The translations under genes were made by a program, and so were the position numbers. A stretch of 64,000 nt of DNA. Origin: Sipunculus nudus. Its lineage: Eukaryota; Annelida; Sipuncula; Golfingiida; Sipunculidae. Where the stretch lies: positions 19,277,508-19,341,507 of the forward strand of contig CM049313.1 in NCBI GenBank assembly GCA_026874595.1. Direction: 5' to 3'. The notes under the pieces were generated by a model. That model did not search any database and was not told where the DNA came from. It saw nothing but the letters and a program-made list of their open reading frames with translations. This document shows positions 25,040 through 37,357 of the stretch, one piece after another; within the stretch, counting starts at the first letter, position 1, and each line of letters begins with the position of its first letter.

Positions 25040-27060
25040 TATTTGAACTGTTTATATGTGAGTTGCGTTGCTGGATCAATGGGGCCCCCATATATGAGTA
25101 AATGGGCTATAAAAATGAAAACGTTTTTAAAATAAATAACACTAAAACAGTCTTCAGCAAAAAGCTAAGCTTTTAGACAAACAATATCCTGACAATTTAA
25201 TACTTCTTTTTCTTGAAACTGCCGTTTTTGTGGACACTTAATCCGTTTCTTTTGGAATGAGTTAGAGAGGCTTGTGTGGAAGGACGACGAGTTCTTCAGT
25301 AGAGACCGTCTTATCTTGCCTCAACAGATAAAAATAAGGCTCGATGTGACCCTGCATCGGCGAAATCCAAAGAAACGGTCTCTCTGTCATACTAGGACTA
25401 GTCGTGAATTGTTTATATACGCTATATATACGGCAGGAAAACGGGATTCGTCTCACATATAATATTTGTCCGTTGAGTACAGGAAGAATTTTTTTCTTCA
25501 GTGTTTCCGTTGATTTTCAGGCTAGCCCTCCCACGATATGAACTTTGAACCTCTCATTTCCGAAAATCCTATGGCCGCGCCTTATACTTTGTATTTGGCA
25601 GATAAATGGATTTCGAGTCACATATGATACCCTTTTCGGTATTACTGCTTTATATTAGTTAAACGAGTGTTTACCGAGCTTGACTCATTAATGTTACATT
25701 GGGTTATCAGTTAAACCATCCAGTCTGTTTGCGCTTCATCAAAGATAGAGAGACTGCAGCGCAGCAACTGTCACCACAAGTAGTATCACGTTTTGTCTCC
25801 TTGCTCCTCTCAGCAAGGTCAGTAGCTTCTATCTTTTTGTTTGTCTGTATGGTCCTAGTCTCACGTTGGTGTGTGTCCTTTTCCGTTAAAAAAGCAAATC
25901 GTTTGTGGGAAACGTTTATAGGTTATTTATGTGAAGACAGTGCTGGGGCCCTGTCATTAGCCTTACACAATCACCAAAGAAATCATCCGCGAAGTAAAAT
26001 GTATTCAGCAAAACGTATGATCAGTGTCAGCAAGTACCTGATGTACAGCCTCATTGTGGGGGCAATGGATCTTAATCCTCCGGCAACTACGATCATACTA
26101 CGTCTTGTAAAGCCGGTTGAAGACAAACAAAGTCGTTAATGTCTGTGAGGCCGGGTTATAATCGTCCGTCAGAGGTGTCGTTGTCTTTCTTCCGACTTAA
26201 ATGTACGTGTTGTAAACATATTATTTTATCCAATTCTTGTTTGCCATTATGTATATTTATCAATGCGCAAGGCGAAGGATGGGTGACTTTTTCGTCGATT
26301 TTCTCTGTGTGTATGTGTCTGTGTATGCATGTATGCATCCGCGAACACAATATCTGAAGAATTCAGAGATTTTTAACGGAGCATGAAATATTCCACTATA
26401 TATGTCTAATCATTTATACTTTCGTGTAACATCCCCGCGCAATTAACAAAGGTATTTTTTTAATATTTCGGCATACAGTATTGTTTAGCTCTTTGGTTAT
26501 AAGGTGCCATCATATATACTTTTATGAAGCCCTATTCATAATGAATAGGACGCTTCAGTCATGTCATTATATGCAAATAATAATTGAAAGATGGATAGAT
26601 GTTTCAAAAGAAAAATCAGGCGCTATTTCTATTTGCACATAGTTCATGAAAAAGTATTTAACATACGTCAGGCTTTATCTGTCAACATAAACGGTTAAAA
26701 GCATGTATTATAGTTAAAACATTTTATAATTGCTAATACGAACGTTTCCTTCGATTCTTCATTGAATGAATAAATTTTATTATGCCTATACTGGACAAAG
26801 CGATATAAAGCAAAACAATAAACCATTGTCATACGGTTAATATCATAATTCATTCAGCTGTACACGTTTTTTTATTAACCGTTAGGGACATCTTAAACAT
26901 ATCCCTAGAAACAATATGCCTAAAACTATAAATAGGGATCCTTACGAATGTAGACCTCAGCCATATCTTATAAAATAATCTTAATGTGGAATACTGCGCA
27001 ACCCGTGTTTTAATTCATTTATTTGCCCTTATTTGCAAAGTTCATTTGCAAAGTTCATTT
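25040..27060. other. Intergenic, no gene seen
   Basis: A 146-codon frame at 25699-26139 begins with TTG, not ATG, and has no recognisable domain; I treat it as chance. Nothing else is recognised. Confidence 0.5.
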
Positions 27061-27062
27061 GC

Positions 27063-27145
27063 AGGGGCGTAAATACAGGGGGGGGGGGAACAGAGGTATA
27101 TATCACCATCCACATTCAAGCATTCGGGGGGGGGGGAGTAAGGTA
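27063..27145. repeat. Poly-G dispersed repeat
   Basis: 'GGGGCGTAAATACAGGGGG' followed by a second G run about 45 bp later, in AT-rich surroundings. Same style as the units at 150-236 and 30546-30622. Confidence 0.4.
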
Positions 27146-27375
27146 TTATATAATAATAATATTTATATATTGAAAATGAAATATATATTAATATTTAAAA
27201 TTATAGTCTTTGGTTCCATTATGTAAGAGAGTATTACCTGATGAGGGCAAAATTATGGTGCACGAAATTACATATAGTAGTTAAAACGTCTAACTTAATT
27301 TGAATTCTCTTTATTTGTATAATTATAAAGCTCTAGTTCAAGTTTTTAATTACAGAAAAACAGTATATTAATATA

Positions 27376-27411
27376 TGTAACTATATATATATATATATAT
27401 ATATAGTTACA
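27376..27411. repeat. Perfect 36-bp palindrome, TGTAAC-(TA)12-GTTACA
   Basis: The sequence equals its own reverse complement over 36 bp. A TA run flanked by TGTAAC and GTTACA can extrude as a cruciform. Another TA array at 28.11 kb also starts with GTAAC but lacks the matching right arm. Confidence 0.85.
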
Positions 27412-27624
27412 GGTGCCCCTTTTTATTGTGTGCAGCGGACTCAAAGATGATTGTTTTATTGTGCACACGGATGTTCCATGTGTTGTTGGCATTTGGTTTG
27501 TGTGCCACGCGTAGCTCGTGTTGTAGCGGTCTCGCCTGGCCGGATGTTGCAGGCTCGGTTTAATCCGCATTAACACTAGATACACAGCGTTCTTTGTTCT
27601 AGTATGTTTTTTGAACATGTGTAC

Positions 27625-28041
27625 TGTGTTAGATTCTTTAGATTGTTCGAAAAAAGGAAAATTTCCGGCTTGAGGTGAAAAGTTATATAAAGAGGCTGTG
27701 TTTTAGAGCCGGGATTTTCTTCAGATAACCAGATTTGTGAAGAACCTCATTTGGTCTTCAGTTTACTGTCTGGATTGTTACAAGTCCTTAACATTGGACT
27801 GTTATTCTCCAAGACAATTTGTGTGAACTTTTCATCCGGCTTATACATTTTAGAGGACTTGTTGCTGTGGCAGTGGTGGTATCCAGGTACTGTGCACTTG
27901 ATGTTATGCTGTGTAATTGTATTGGTTTAGAGTATTGCAATGTAAGGGCTGTTTTGAGAATAAATTATAGTTTTTTGTTAACAAAAACCCACTGACTTCT
28001 TTATTCATTCCCCTAGACATTTCATGCTGCCTAGTGTTACA
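27625..28041 (+). mobile_element. Solo-LTR-like unit (5' end uncertain)
   Basis: Within about 420 bp there is a TATA box (TATATAAAG, 27684-27692), a transcribed-looking middle, a poly(A) signal (AATAAA, 27959-27964) and a terminus CTAGTGTTACA ending at 28041. This order fits U3-R-U5 of an LTR retrotransposon. The 5' border could be TGTGTTAG at 27625 or even TGTAAC at 27376, which would match the GTTACA terminus as an inverted end. I find no target-site duplication for either choice and no adjacent gag/pol. Confidence 0.35.
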
Positions 28042-28107
28042 GAATCTGATTTTTTTATCTCCATTACAAAATTTATGTTAATCACGCATACTTGATCTGT
28101 TGATATT

Positions 28108-28115
28108 AGGTTCCG

Positions 28116-28165
<50 letters not shown>
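28108..28165. repeat. (TA)n microsatellite
   Basis: GTAAC followed by about 45 bp of TA dinucleotides. Confidence 0.95.
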
Positions 28166-28169
<4 letters not shown>

Positions 28170-30540
28170 GTGTGTTTGTGTGTGAGTTTATAACAAAAAA
28201 GTTACCCAAACTTTGATAACCCTTCTTTATACTACAAGTGGTCGCTACTGGTCGCAATATTGCAACGGGAAGAAAATTTAACCACAGTGATGGGTAAGAA
28301 CATTTCAACAGGAACAGGTATTCAGGATTTTTAAATTGTTTTTATAAACAATTGTTTCCACTTTGCCCGTGTGAGATCATGCTTGAAAGGTACAGGTATA
28401 TAACAGGTACATAACCAAATACAATAACTTGTATTTCTCACGCTGTAAGTTCCTTATGGCGGAATACAAAACTTTCCTAGCAAAACAATCCTGCCATACG
28501 TATGTGCTATCTCCAGTTCACCTGTTTTACACATTGTTATGGTTTTGTTTGTAAGTCAACACATTCCACGTGCGTAAAACAACAGGACTGCGTGACCAGA
28601 GGTCCTTTTCTGCGCATGCGGGACGTCTCCCTAAATTGGAGAAGCAGCATGAACAAAAAAAAAGCTTGACAAATCTAAAAATCTCGATTTGTGAACTCGT
28701 GGGTACGCCTGCCATATGACGTGCGTGTTATGATTATGTTTTGCTCTATTCGTGCCCGGTGCAAGCTTATTTTCACTTGTATACATGATTAAGCAAACGG
28801 AATTAGAACGGGATATTGTCACATGCAATAATAATTTAATGGGAAATCACTATAGTTCGTGTATTTTTGTCATAACTGGCTATAAGTAGGTCCTATAAAC
28901 AGAACATCAGGGATATTCAGGCAGTCATGAAAGTCGCAACTCTGACATTGAAAAAAAAATTGTAGGAGACTTAAAAAAATTTGCACATATTACGGTTTTA
29001 CTTCGTTGTTGACGTGAACAGCGTCTGGACTGGGGACTTTAAAGCTAACTGAATCAGGCTGGTAACCTATCTCATCTAATCAGTGCGTCTGGCACCTGAA
29101 ATCAGACACGGGCCAATCTGCTCTGATTTTCATCACATGAGATATACGTGGTGGCCTTTCTTTGTGACTGCTGAAGTTAATTAAAGAACACGAAGAAACA
29201 ACCTACGACAAACCTTGATTTGTGCAATATTGACTGAATTTCTTGGGATAATATTGATTTTCAGTTTCTAGTAATATGATGGACTGACGACCTGGAGACA
29301 GAACGTATACATGAGTTATGTTGTAAATTACAGCACCCACAAACCCACACACAAATGGGGATGAACACATACCATCCGGGCGGAGGTAACATCGGGCCGT
29401 AACGATCTGCCAAATAGCTTTGATATAAATAGATGTAGATCACGTATTCCATGTCTTCTGGAGTCCGTTACATTGAAGGAACATTGAAAATGGGAGGATT
29501 AGATTTAAATAGTTAGAGAATATGTGTATATGTAGATAGTGCGCATTATTTAGGCTTACATATATTTATCAGATGCATTTAATGGTTTACTGGCCATTCA
29601 TTATGTCAGAGAATATATAACCTCAAGCAATTATACAAGCCCGGACAATTGTCACATTTCAGATGCCGTGATTGGACCAAAGAAACCGGTAACGAGATTG
29701 CCTGGCATGTGAAGCAGGGACCCGAAAAGTCAAGACATTTAATTTGCTTCATTGGTTGCTTGAATCCATATAAAAATTGGCGGTGGTACCGCTAAACTTT
29801 GTCCCGCAACTCCATTGTGTGTCCTAAGGGGTAAAAATTTCCATATTTTCCCATAAATCCTGACAAAAAATCGTCATTTTCCCCCTGCGAAGATTTATTG
29901 CAGTGCCGTCTGTCAGAAACTATTGCAGTGCCACCTGTAAGAAACTATCTGAACTGCGAAAGAACGGGTGATAGTTTATCACTTAGAAATGATAACAGTT
30001 TTTTTTTTAGATGATAAAAGTTTTCACATCATCCACTGTCAAGTTGTGTAGTAAAAATGACAATTCCGAGAAAAATGTTCCCCAGCTTTCGTAAGGTCGC
30101 AGAGAAAGTAAATTGACGAATACGTGATCGGTTTATATACCGTATTATCTCCGCTCACTTACAAAAACTGACACAGGAACGAGTCGTGTGCATCAAAATT
30201 AATCATGTGTGATTAAACAATATTTCGTGACCTTGCAATTCAAGGGAAGAACATGCCATTTTTTAATATAGGTTTACAATACAGGCGGTATATAAAACGT
30301 ATATGATGTCCTCTTTTAACTTTTTTAAGACCGCATTTCTTATCAAAGTGGTTATTACAATCTTCAGATATTTTTTATCATGAGGCTCACCAGCCATGAA
30401 TGAGTACATGATGTCGCTACTGCTGTGAGAGGAATCAATAATATTTGGCTCGAAAGCTTCCACGTCTGTGATCAGTTTTTCCCAGGAAACGCACGATGGA
30501 TTGTCAGGATTTTTTTTATATATGCGTATATAAAAGGCAT
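28170..30540. other. Intergenic, no gene seen
   Basis: Includes a small 27-bp direct repeat (TATTGCAGTGCC(G/A)(T/C)CTGT, 29897-29945) and a higher-complexity stretch at 28.99-29.17 kb without coding features. Confidence 0.5.
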
Positions 30541-30545
30541 TGTTT

Positions 30546-30622
30546 CAGGGGGAGCAGGGGGACATGTCCCCTTCAATTTAATTGGGGGGGGGGGACCTTT
30601 TGCCCCATTCCCTTCAAGGGAA
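30546..30622. repeat. Poly-G dispersed repeat
   Basis: 'GGGGGAGCAGGGGGACATGT' and a long G run bounded by CCTTCAA/CCCTTCAAGGG. Third unit of this style in the window. Confidence 0.4.
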
Positions 30623-31400
30623 TTAAAACGCAGTGTTTAAATTTCTACACAATTGAATCAATCTATTTATAGTTTCGTAATAGTTTCATATTTTTCTTAT
30701 ATTTGAATTAATAATTTTCAATGTATGGATTCCATATAATAATTTCAGAAAGAAAAATACTGATCAGATGTACGGTCTTGTAACATATCAGTGACGACCT
30801 TAGCCGACGGTCTTAAACTAGATCCATTTGGTGATTCGTAGGGATGACGTCACAAAGGTATTTGTACGTCACATGTTTGTTACATCACAGATACGGTCCT
30901 CCTACAAAACATTGAAAAACAGATATGGCCACTTGAACTAACGCCATCTGATTTAAGCCTCTTCCAGACAGGGCAGCACTTTACCGGCGTCTCAGAGTAA
31001 ATATATTTATTTCATACTTATTTAAATCATAAATTCCTGAGAACTGTTTAATAAAAATATTTGAAAAAAACGCTCTTGGAAATTGTGGAATTGCTGCTCT
31101 TGACTATAAAAACAACAAACAACCATTAACTGACACCTTTCAGGGAAACGGCACGTGGAGTGACGTCATTGTCGCCTGTGACGTAAGCGAACACGCTCGA
31201 CATAAGGCCGAATGGTAACAAGTGCAACTGGTAGAATGTGCTATATAAAAGCCCATAAAATACTCATTCCGGGGTTCTTTACACTTGGTATTACAGCAAA
31301 ATTGAACTTCGTCAACACTTTCATAATACCAAACTATATGATAAATTTCAATAACATCCGCAATAACAAAATACATGCAGCACTTTGGGAGTCAATGTAT

Positions 31401-31455
31401 CCATTGTTTAGGGTCCCTTGAATTCATCTGAGCATCATGGCCTATGGGCCACTTG
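31401..31455 (+). repeat. Repeat-element terminus with CATGGCC...GGGCC palindrome
   Basis: CCATTGTTTAGGGTCCCTTG-AATTCATCTGAGCATCATGG-CCTATGGGCCACTTG. It matches the end at 57959-58012 nearly base for base over about 55 bp. Here the element body that should lie to the left appears lost or very diverged. Confidence 0.65.
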
Positions 31456-31599
31456 ATAACACTTGTCAGGTAAAGTTTTGAATTGCGTTTTAGTATGTAA
31501 TTAACAAGCAAGGCCTACAGGCCTAATGCGAACCTGTTCAATGGGATATATACCGGGTATAATGCTTCAAAGCTGGACCATTACCTTTCATGTACATGT

Positions 31600-32040
31600 G
31601 TAACATGTATATGAACAATGGAAGTACTAAACATTTTGAACAAGAAACATTTACACAAACATCACTGCTGAAATTCTGGCATCGGTGCACACAACACAAA
31701 AATGATTGTAGCTGGCACCACCAGGTTTGTATACAACGAAGCTATCAGAGATACATTTCAGACATATATATCAAACCTCTCCTGAGGAATAAGCAGGAAC
31801 ACTGTGCAAAAATTATTGTAGGTGGCGCCACTAGTTTTATATACGACAAAGCAATACGATATGTATAAATATGCCCAATTTCAGGCTGATTTATTAAATT
31901 CCTCCGTAGAAATAAGCAGACACATACACTTTGCAAAAGTCATTGTAAGTGGTGACACCTGTAGTTTGACCGAGAAAGCCATCAAAGACGCATAGATAGG
32001 TCAAAATACCAGGCCTGTATATCAAACTTCCCTTGAGTCT
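31600..32040 (+). repeat. Tandem array, about 115-130-bp period, 3 copies
   Basis: Copies are marked by 'AAAATGATTGTAGCTGGCAC' (31701), 'AAATTATTGTAGGTGGCGCC' (31810) and 'AAAGTCATTGTAAGTGGTGA' (31935), each followed by (C/A)AAAGC(A/C)AT and a 'CAAACCT/CTCCTGAG' type segment. It forms the first part of a 31.6-33.8 kb composite of three different arrays. Confidence 0.7.
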
Positions 32041-32089
32041 GGTGCACTGGGCTGACCAGGCTTAGATGAGAAAGCAGTTGCCCGAGTGA

Positions 32090-32520
32090 ACTGTGATAAA
32101 TTGCTGGCTCAAGCTACTGCACTGAGTGAACTCTTGACCTGCACCTGGCTAGACTGAGTGAACTTTTGAACTGTACCTGGCTGCACTGAGTGAACTCTTG
32201 ACCTGTTGCATAATCTGACTCAGTTGGCAGTCTGCCAAGGCTATAAGTAGATCCAGGATGAACTTTGTTGACAAATCATATGCAGTGGGCAGTCTACCAA
32301 AGCTATAAATAGAATGCAGCTACTGCACTGAGTGAACCATTGACCTATTCCTGGCTGCACTGAGTGAACTCTTGACCTGATGCCTAATCGGATACAGTTA
32401 GCAATCTGTCAAAGCTATAAACAGATCCAGGCTGACCTTTGGCCTGTTGCCAAATGTGAAATAGTTGTCAGTCTGCCAAGCTGTTTAAAGATACAGACAC
32501 AATCTTGGCCTGTTGGTAAA
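32090..32520 (+). repeat. Nested array: ~35-bp units inside ~170-200-bp units
   Basis: The word 'GCACTGAGTGAACTCTTGAC' or a close variant occurs at about 32118, 32150, 32183, 32320 and 32357. The longer word '(C/T)AGTCTGCCAAGGCTATAA' recurs at about 32231, 32290, 32404 and 32470. Short units are duplicated inside a longer repeating module. Confidence 0.75.
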
Positions 32521-32894
32521 TCTGTTAACACATACTGAAAGACTTTGGCTAAAATGCCTTTTTTAAGCTGATGCATTCATAAATTTCTTTAAATAAAAAT
32601 ATATAGAATAATAAAAGATGCAGTCCTTTCCTTTTTTAAATGTCTAATAATTGTGCCAAAAATCATTTAAGTAAACTTGAACGAAGCCAACCTAAGAATC
32701 ATTTTTGTGCAATGTTACATAAATTGAAACAACAGTTTTGCAGAAGGAGAATATTGCAGCCCTCAATTTGAAATAACCTATTCTTATACAATTAAAAAAA
32801 TCCTATCCTAGAATATTTTTGTGAATAATTAAACCATCCAGCTTGACAGTTTCATTATAAAACATTTTAAAGCTGAAAGTTGCTAAAATTACAA

Positions 32895-33815
32895 GGTTTC
32901 TGGTGGTAAATAAAAAACAGGTCGATGTAGGTGGCGCCTCAAATACTGCAACTTCAAATATGAGTTAAGTGACCAACATTTGCACAAAATTTAGTAAACC
33001 TAGCTCCTACTGTTTCTGATATTGTTATGTTAGTATGCTTATATGCAAAATGACTAATTACAAATTCCTGTAACACGGCCAGAATTCATCAAACCAAAAC
33101 CATTCGAACAACGAGAGCTGGTCTCTGGGATCATCTCTGAGAAATATTGAACCATTTGGCTGAATGATTTCAGAGAAGATTTTCAAAGTTTTTTTAGCTT
33201 TTCTCCCATAAAATGTATGTAAATGCAGGTGGCGCCACAAAACACTCAATCCCACTGAATTTGATATGTGACAGATTTTTGCATAAAATGTGGGGATGCT
33301 AGTCCCTGCTATTCTTGAGAAATTACGGATTAATGTACTGATGACTGATGACCCCTGTACAGAAAAGGTCGATGCAGGTGGCGGCACCAATACCTCAATT
33401 TAGAATTTGTCTCATGTGATCAACATTTGCATGAAATTTGTTGATGATAGCTCCAGCCGTTTCTGAGATTGTAATTTCAGTATGCTTTTTTGGACAGACG
33501 ACTAAGTTCAACTTTTTGTAACTCGGCCAAAAGCACCGAACTTGAACCATTCGAACAAACTTGAGACAGATTGCTCCTGAATCATTTCTGTGAAATATTG
33601 GACAATATGGCTGAAAAATTTCAGATAGCTTTTTCTTATAAAATCTAAGAAAATGCAGTTAGCCAAAAAATAAGCAAAATCCGATAGAGCTTTTTAGATG
33701 AATAATTTTTTTGCTTAAATTTTGGTGATGCTAGCTCCTGCCGTTTTCGAGATAGTATGGGTTAAAGAAGGACGACGGACGAAGCCACACCATCGCATAA
33801 GCTCACAGGTTCGCA
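32895..33815 (+). repeat. Tandem array, about 440-bp period, 2 copies, with distal end
   Basis: 'GGTCGATGTAGGTGGCGCC' (32920) recurs as 'GGTCGATGCAGGTGGCGGC' (33367), 447 bp apart. Each unit has an inner half-module starting near 33222 and 33653. The words 'AACCATTCGAACAA' and 'GCTCCTGCCGTTTCTGAGA' recur. The array ends with GGACGACGGACG and ATCGCATAAGCTCACAGG at 33769-33810, a terminus type I recognise from mollusc tandem-repeat mobile elements. Confidence 0.75.
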
Positions 33816-35126
33816 AAAAAGTAATGTAAATGGTTGGGACCTTTATGCAATATCTTAACAGGGCTTCGATGGATTTTTACGATATCGAGGAATTCTCTGC
33901 AGATTTTACATAGAATACAATCCAAATTTTCCAAGAATGTCTTGTACCAAATAGAATGTTAACCACTTTTTCGATCTCTTTCTTGCGCAAATGGCAAATA
34001 TCATTAGATACTTTAGCCACTGTTACGATTGTAAGAGGTCAAAATTTAGTCAGTTTTATAAACCATGTTGGAACAACCGAAATTGTCTTGTAATAAGATT
34101 TTTTTTGTGTTATTAAAATCATTAAAGCATCTAAAGATGAACATGAAACAATATAACTATAAATTTTATGAATAATTTAACCGTGGGTTCCATTATTTTA
34201 ATCAGCTAATAATGCCGAAGAGGTGACGTGAGCCAAAGTGAGCATATGTCTCTGGTTCGTCTAAAGCTTTTAAATTCAGCTTTTTTTTTATTTAAATCTA
34301 ATCAGTATTCAGCATTGTTTATGTGTGCCCCCAGCGACGCAGCAGAAATGTCACTGCACGGAACGCGTCATTACTAGCTTAATTTTTTAATCTGTTTCTG
34401 GCCGCTCTACATTACAGTAAAATAAACTACGTAAAAACTGCACATAGGTTGACATGAACAATAAAAAAAGATATACTAGTATATAATCAGGTGGAAATAC
34501 TTGAAATTATATTTCCAAGTTGTATTATTCGAACCCACTGCAGTATGTTAATTTTCCTAAAACGGTGAGTTCAAAATATAATCCCTGGCAAGATGCATCC
34601 AGACTGCGACATTATATCTACCGCTGTCACCATGTGGTGTGAAGTCTATTAATAATTATTTTCACCCAAGTTTGCACATTCATGGAGCAAATCAGGACGG
34701 CCTAGCATTTCGTGCCAATCACTGTTCTGCCAGTGAGAGTGTAAAACAGGCAGTAAGGGCAAGCAATCACTTCGGGAACTGCTGGAAGCCCTGGCTAGTA
34801 CAGTTTTTTCCAGGCACAAATTAAATAGCTCCTGATCAGGAGAAACAGGCCCCGGCTAAATGAAAGAAGATCAACCCTGGAATATTAACATTGAGCTATT
34901 TTTAATTTATAACCTTTGAAAAAACTCTTCATGACACTAACTGCCATGTTTCAATATTGCCCCGTATCACAGTCAAAATAAATCTTTCGAGCTTTCCTCG
35001 ATCAACTGATTGCTGTGCTAACATTACTGCGCAATTTCCCTTTACCAGTTAACATTTCTAATTTTATTGCTAATTTACTGTATTTATTTATTCATTTATT
35101 TATATTGATGATAATAATATTAATTA

Positions 35127-35158
<32 letters not shown>

Positions 35159-36300
35159 TATATCTATGACAATTATTACTATTTTTTGCTGGAGGCTCTA
35201 AGAAACTGAAGATAAGGAATTGTTCATCCTAAAATGAGTATTAAAATATTCATTGTTAAAATTGAAATGTTTTCACTCATTTTCAATTTACATTTATGCT
35301 GTGACTTTTTTTCTGTTTTGATTATGAAAAATGTTACAAGAATGTTCCCATTCTTGGTTGAATCTTGGCAAAATATAAAATTTCATGTATTTCAATCCCA
35401 CACAGACATAGTTTCATACTCACGCATACATGCATAAACAGTACACACACACTGTCACACTCACATCCACATTTCACTAAATGGACACAAGAGGGCGCAG
35501 ATTTGCAGGGAAAATATAGGTCCCCTTTATCCCATCAGAAAGTATCACAGATCTGTATTCTTATATATGGAAATGAAAGCATATTTAATGAAGCTTTTCG
35601 GAAGTCATACGGAAGTGACAGACGTTACTCCATTGCATAAAACTCGGAAATTCAAGAACAATGAACCAACCAGTATTGACACAGAAATTGGTCTTGTATC
35701 AACTCTAATTTTATTTGCTGTATTTAAATAATTTCGTCATGGTTTTAGTCCGTGCCAAACTTGGTCATGACAGTCAGATCAAAATAAAAAAAGACAATTA
35801 TTGTATGTTTAATAGTAATATGTGTTAAAACATATTATGAATTTTTTTTCTCCTAGATAACAAATGTGAAATAGCTTCCATAGTTTCCAACTGTCACCAT
35901 TCCGCCACAGATCCTTTTACTCGAAACGAATATTTTCTGTTACGGCACTGTGGGACAACTTGTCTCAACTGTCAAACTTCAAAATCAAAATTTGTTACAT
36001 TTCAAGGAAACACCTGTTTACATTCAACCTGCGTGTGATTACACAATATTTCTTTTTTTTCCGTTAAGTTCTTACCACAGAAAATTTGGAATATTTCTTA
36101 TCCAACACACTTGCACTGACAACATTGTCCTTTTCACTACATTTATACCTAAGCCCCATATGGTTTTAGAAGCCCGGGTGCATTGTGTGGGTCAGATTTT
36201 GACTTCAACAATGCCTAAACAACAGAAAGGTTCTCATACGAGTTCATAAAAAACAAATTACTCAACGGTGGATTCTCCATTTAGCTCGGTACTATTTGTA
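33816..36300. other. Intergenic, no gene seen; (ATT)n at 35.12-35.16 kb
   Basis: One ATT microsatellite (about 35118-35158). The stretch 34.63-34.88 kb has higher complexity and could be a non-coding element. No exon recognised. Confidence 0.5.
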
Positions 36301-36309
36301 GATACGCTT

Positions 36310-36520
36310 GGGGAAGGCATATTTCACTGATCAGCGGTTTGCAGAATTAAACGCTGATCAGTGCGCCCTCAGTGCATCGGTTTAGAACATATACCGGCGT
36401 ATGTTCCCAGTACGTCGGAATTACTGAAGAAGCCGGTATATGTGATAAACCTATGCGCTAGTTAGAGCGTATCAGCCTTTTGTGTGACCAGCGCGCTGAT
36501 CAGCGAAATATACCCGGAAA
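36310..36520. mobile_element. Foldback (hairpin) element, about 200 bp
   Basis: The left arm (about 36313-36397) and the reverse complement of the right arm (about 36431-36516) match along nearly their whole length. Outer parts read CATATTTCACTGATCAGCG and TATATTTCGCTGATCAGCG; inner parts end in the identical word ACATATACCGGC. A ~33-bp loop separates the arms. CTGATCAG occurs three times, once as an extra copy in the left arm. It fits a foldback MITE; transcribed, it would form a long imperfect hairpin. Confidence 0.7.
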
Positions 36521-36811
36521 TTGGCACATCTAGGCGTTCCCCGATTTAATGGAGGCTGGCGGATTTCGTCAACAAACCAGACGAGAAAACGTATTGACTG
36601 AACCAAGTACTTGTTTCAGTAGGTGAAAAAAAAACATTTTCTTCTCTAGCGACCAAGACTTATCGTTCCGTTGACCGGCCAAAACGTGAAAATAATGCTG
36701 GTGAAATGGACGGGTCACAGTGGTAGCCTGATATGTTTTGGTGCCTATCTTGGTCATTAGTACATTGACGTTCTAGACAGGTCAATATATGGAAAATATT
36801 GCTCAACCCCC

Positions 36812-37357
36812 ATGAAATTGTTTTGGTGATTTACTGTAATATAGAATAAGAACCATATATTAAAAGTTTACCAAAATTTGACTCCGGCAAAGTTTTTTTT
36901 CAAGATGGCGCCCAAGATTGCCACAAAGACCGTTAATGGTGAAAAATCTTTCATCAAAATTTTTATTTCGATATCTATTGCTAGGTGTTTGTGGTCCAGA
37001 AATCCATTGGAACCTTTAAAATCATCTCTTAGAAGTCATGTAACTGGCATATCCGAGACAGCGTAAAATATGGCCATTAAAATGGCCATTATTTATTTTT
37101 TTTTCATAGAGGTGTAATTTTGGTATCTACTAATATAATTTTGATTTTATGAATCCACCGAAACCTAATGCACCATCGTTGTGTAGTTATGAGACTTGCA
37201 AATCACAGATGGCGTCAAAATGGCTGCCGATTACGTCATTTACATTAAATGTTCATAAGTCACTTTTTTTATTTTAGCCGTAGTTTTGGTTCCTAGACCT
37301 ATTATGAGGGTTTAAAATAAGCTCAGTGGTAAATATGTTTACCAATAAAGCTTGAAC
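36812..37357 (+). repeat. Left arm of a long inverted repeat
   Basis: Reverse complement of this segment aligns with 39930-40500 throughout, diverged but colinear: shared landmarks are GTTCAAGCTTTATT, ATTTAATGTAAAT(G/A)ACGTA, AGCCATTTTGA, ATGGATTTCT and TTTCGGTAAACTTTT-type words. It contains 'AAGATGGCGCCCAAGATTGC' and 'ATGGCGTCAAAATGGCTGCC', the kind of word common in mollusc tandem repeats. Confidence 0.75.

Noticed and set aside
24680-25091. Phe/Ser/Leu-rich minus-strand frames that resemble membrane proteins
   Set aside because: A by-product of the purine-biased tract; no defined helices or charge pattern.
25699-26139. 146-codon plus-strand frame
   Set aside because: Starts with TTG, no recognisable domain, no supporting splice signals; expected by chance at its local GC.
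31600-33815. CRISPR-like array
   Set aside because: Direct repeats are long, diverged and contiguous, without short identical repeats and unique spacers; the genome is animal.
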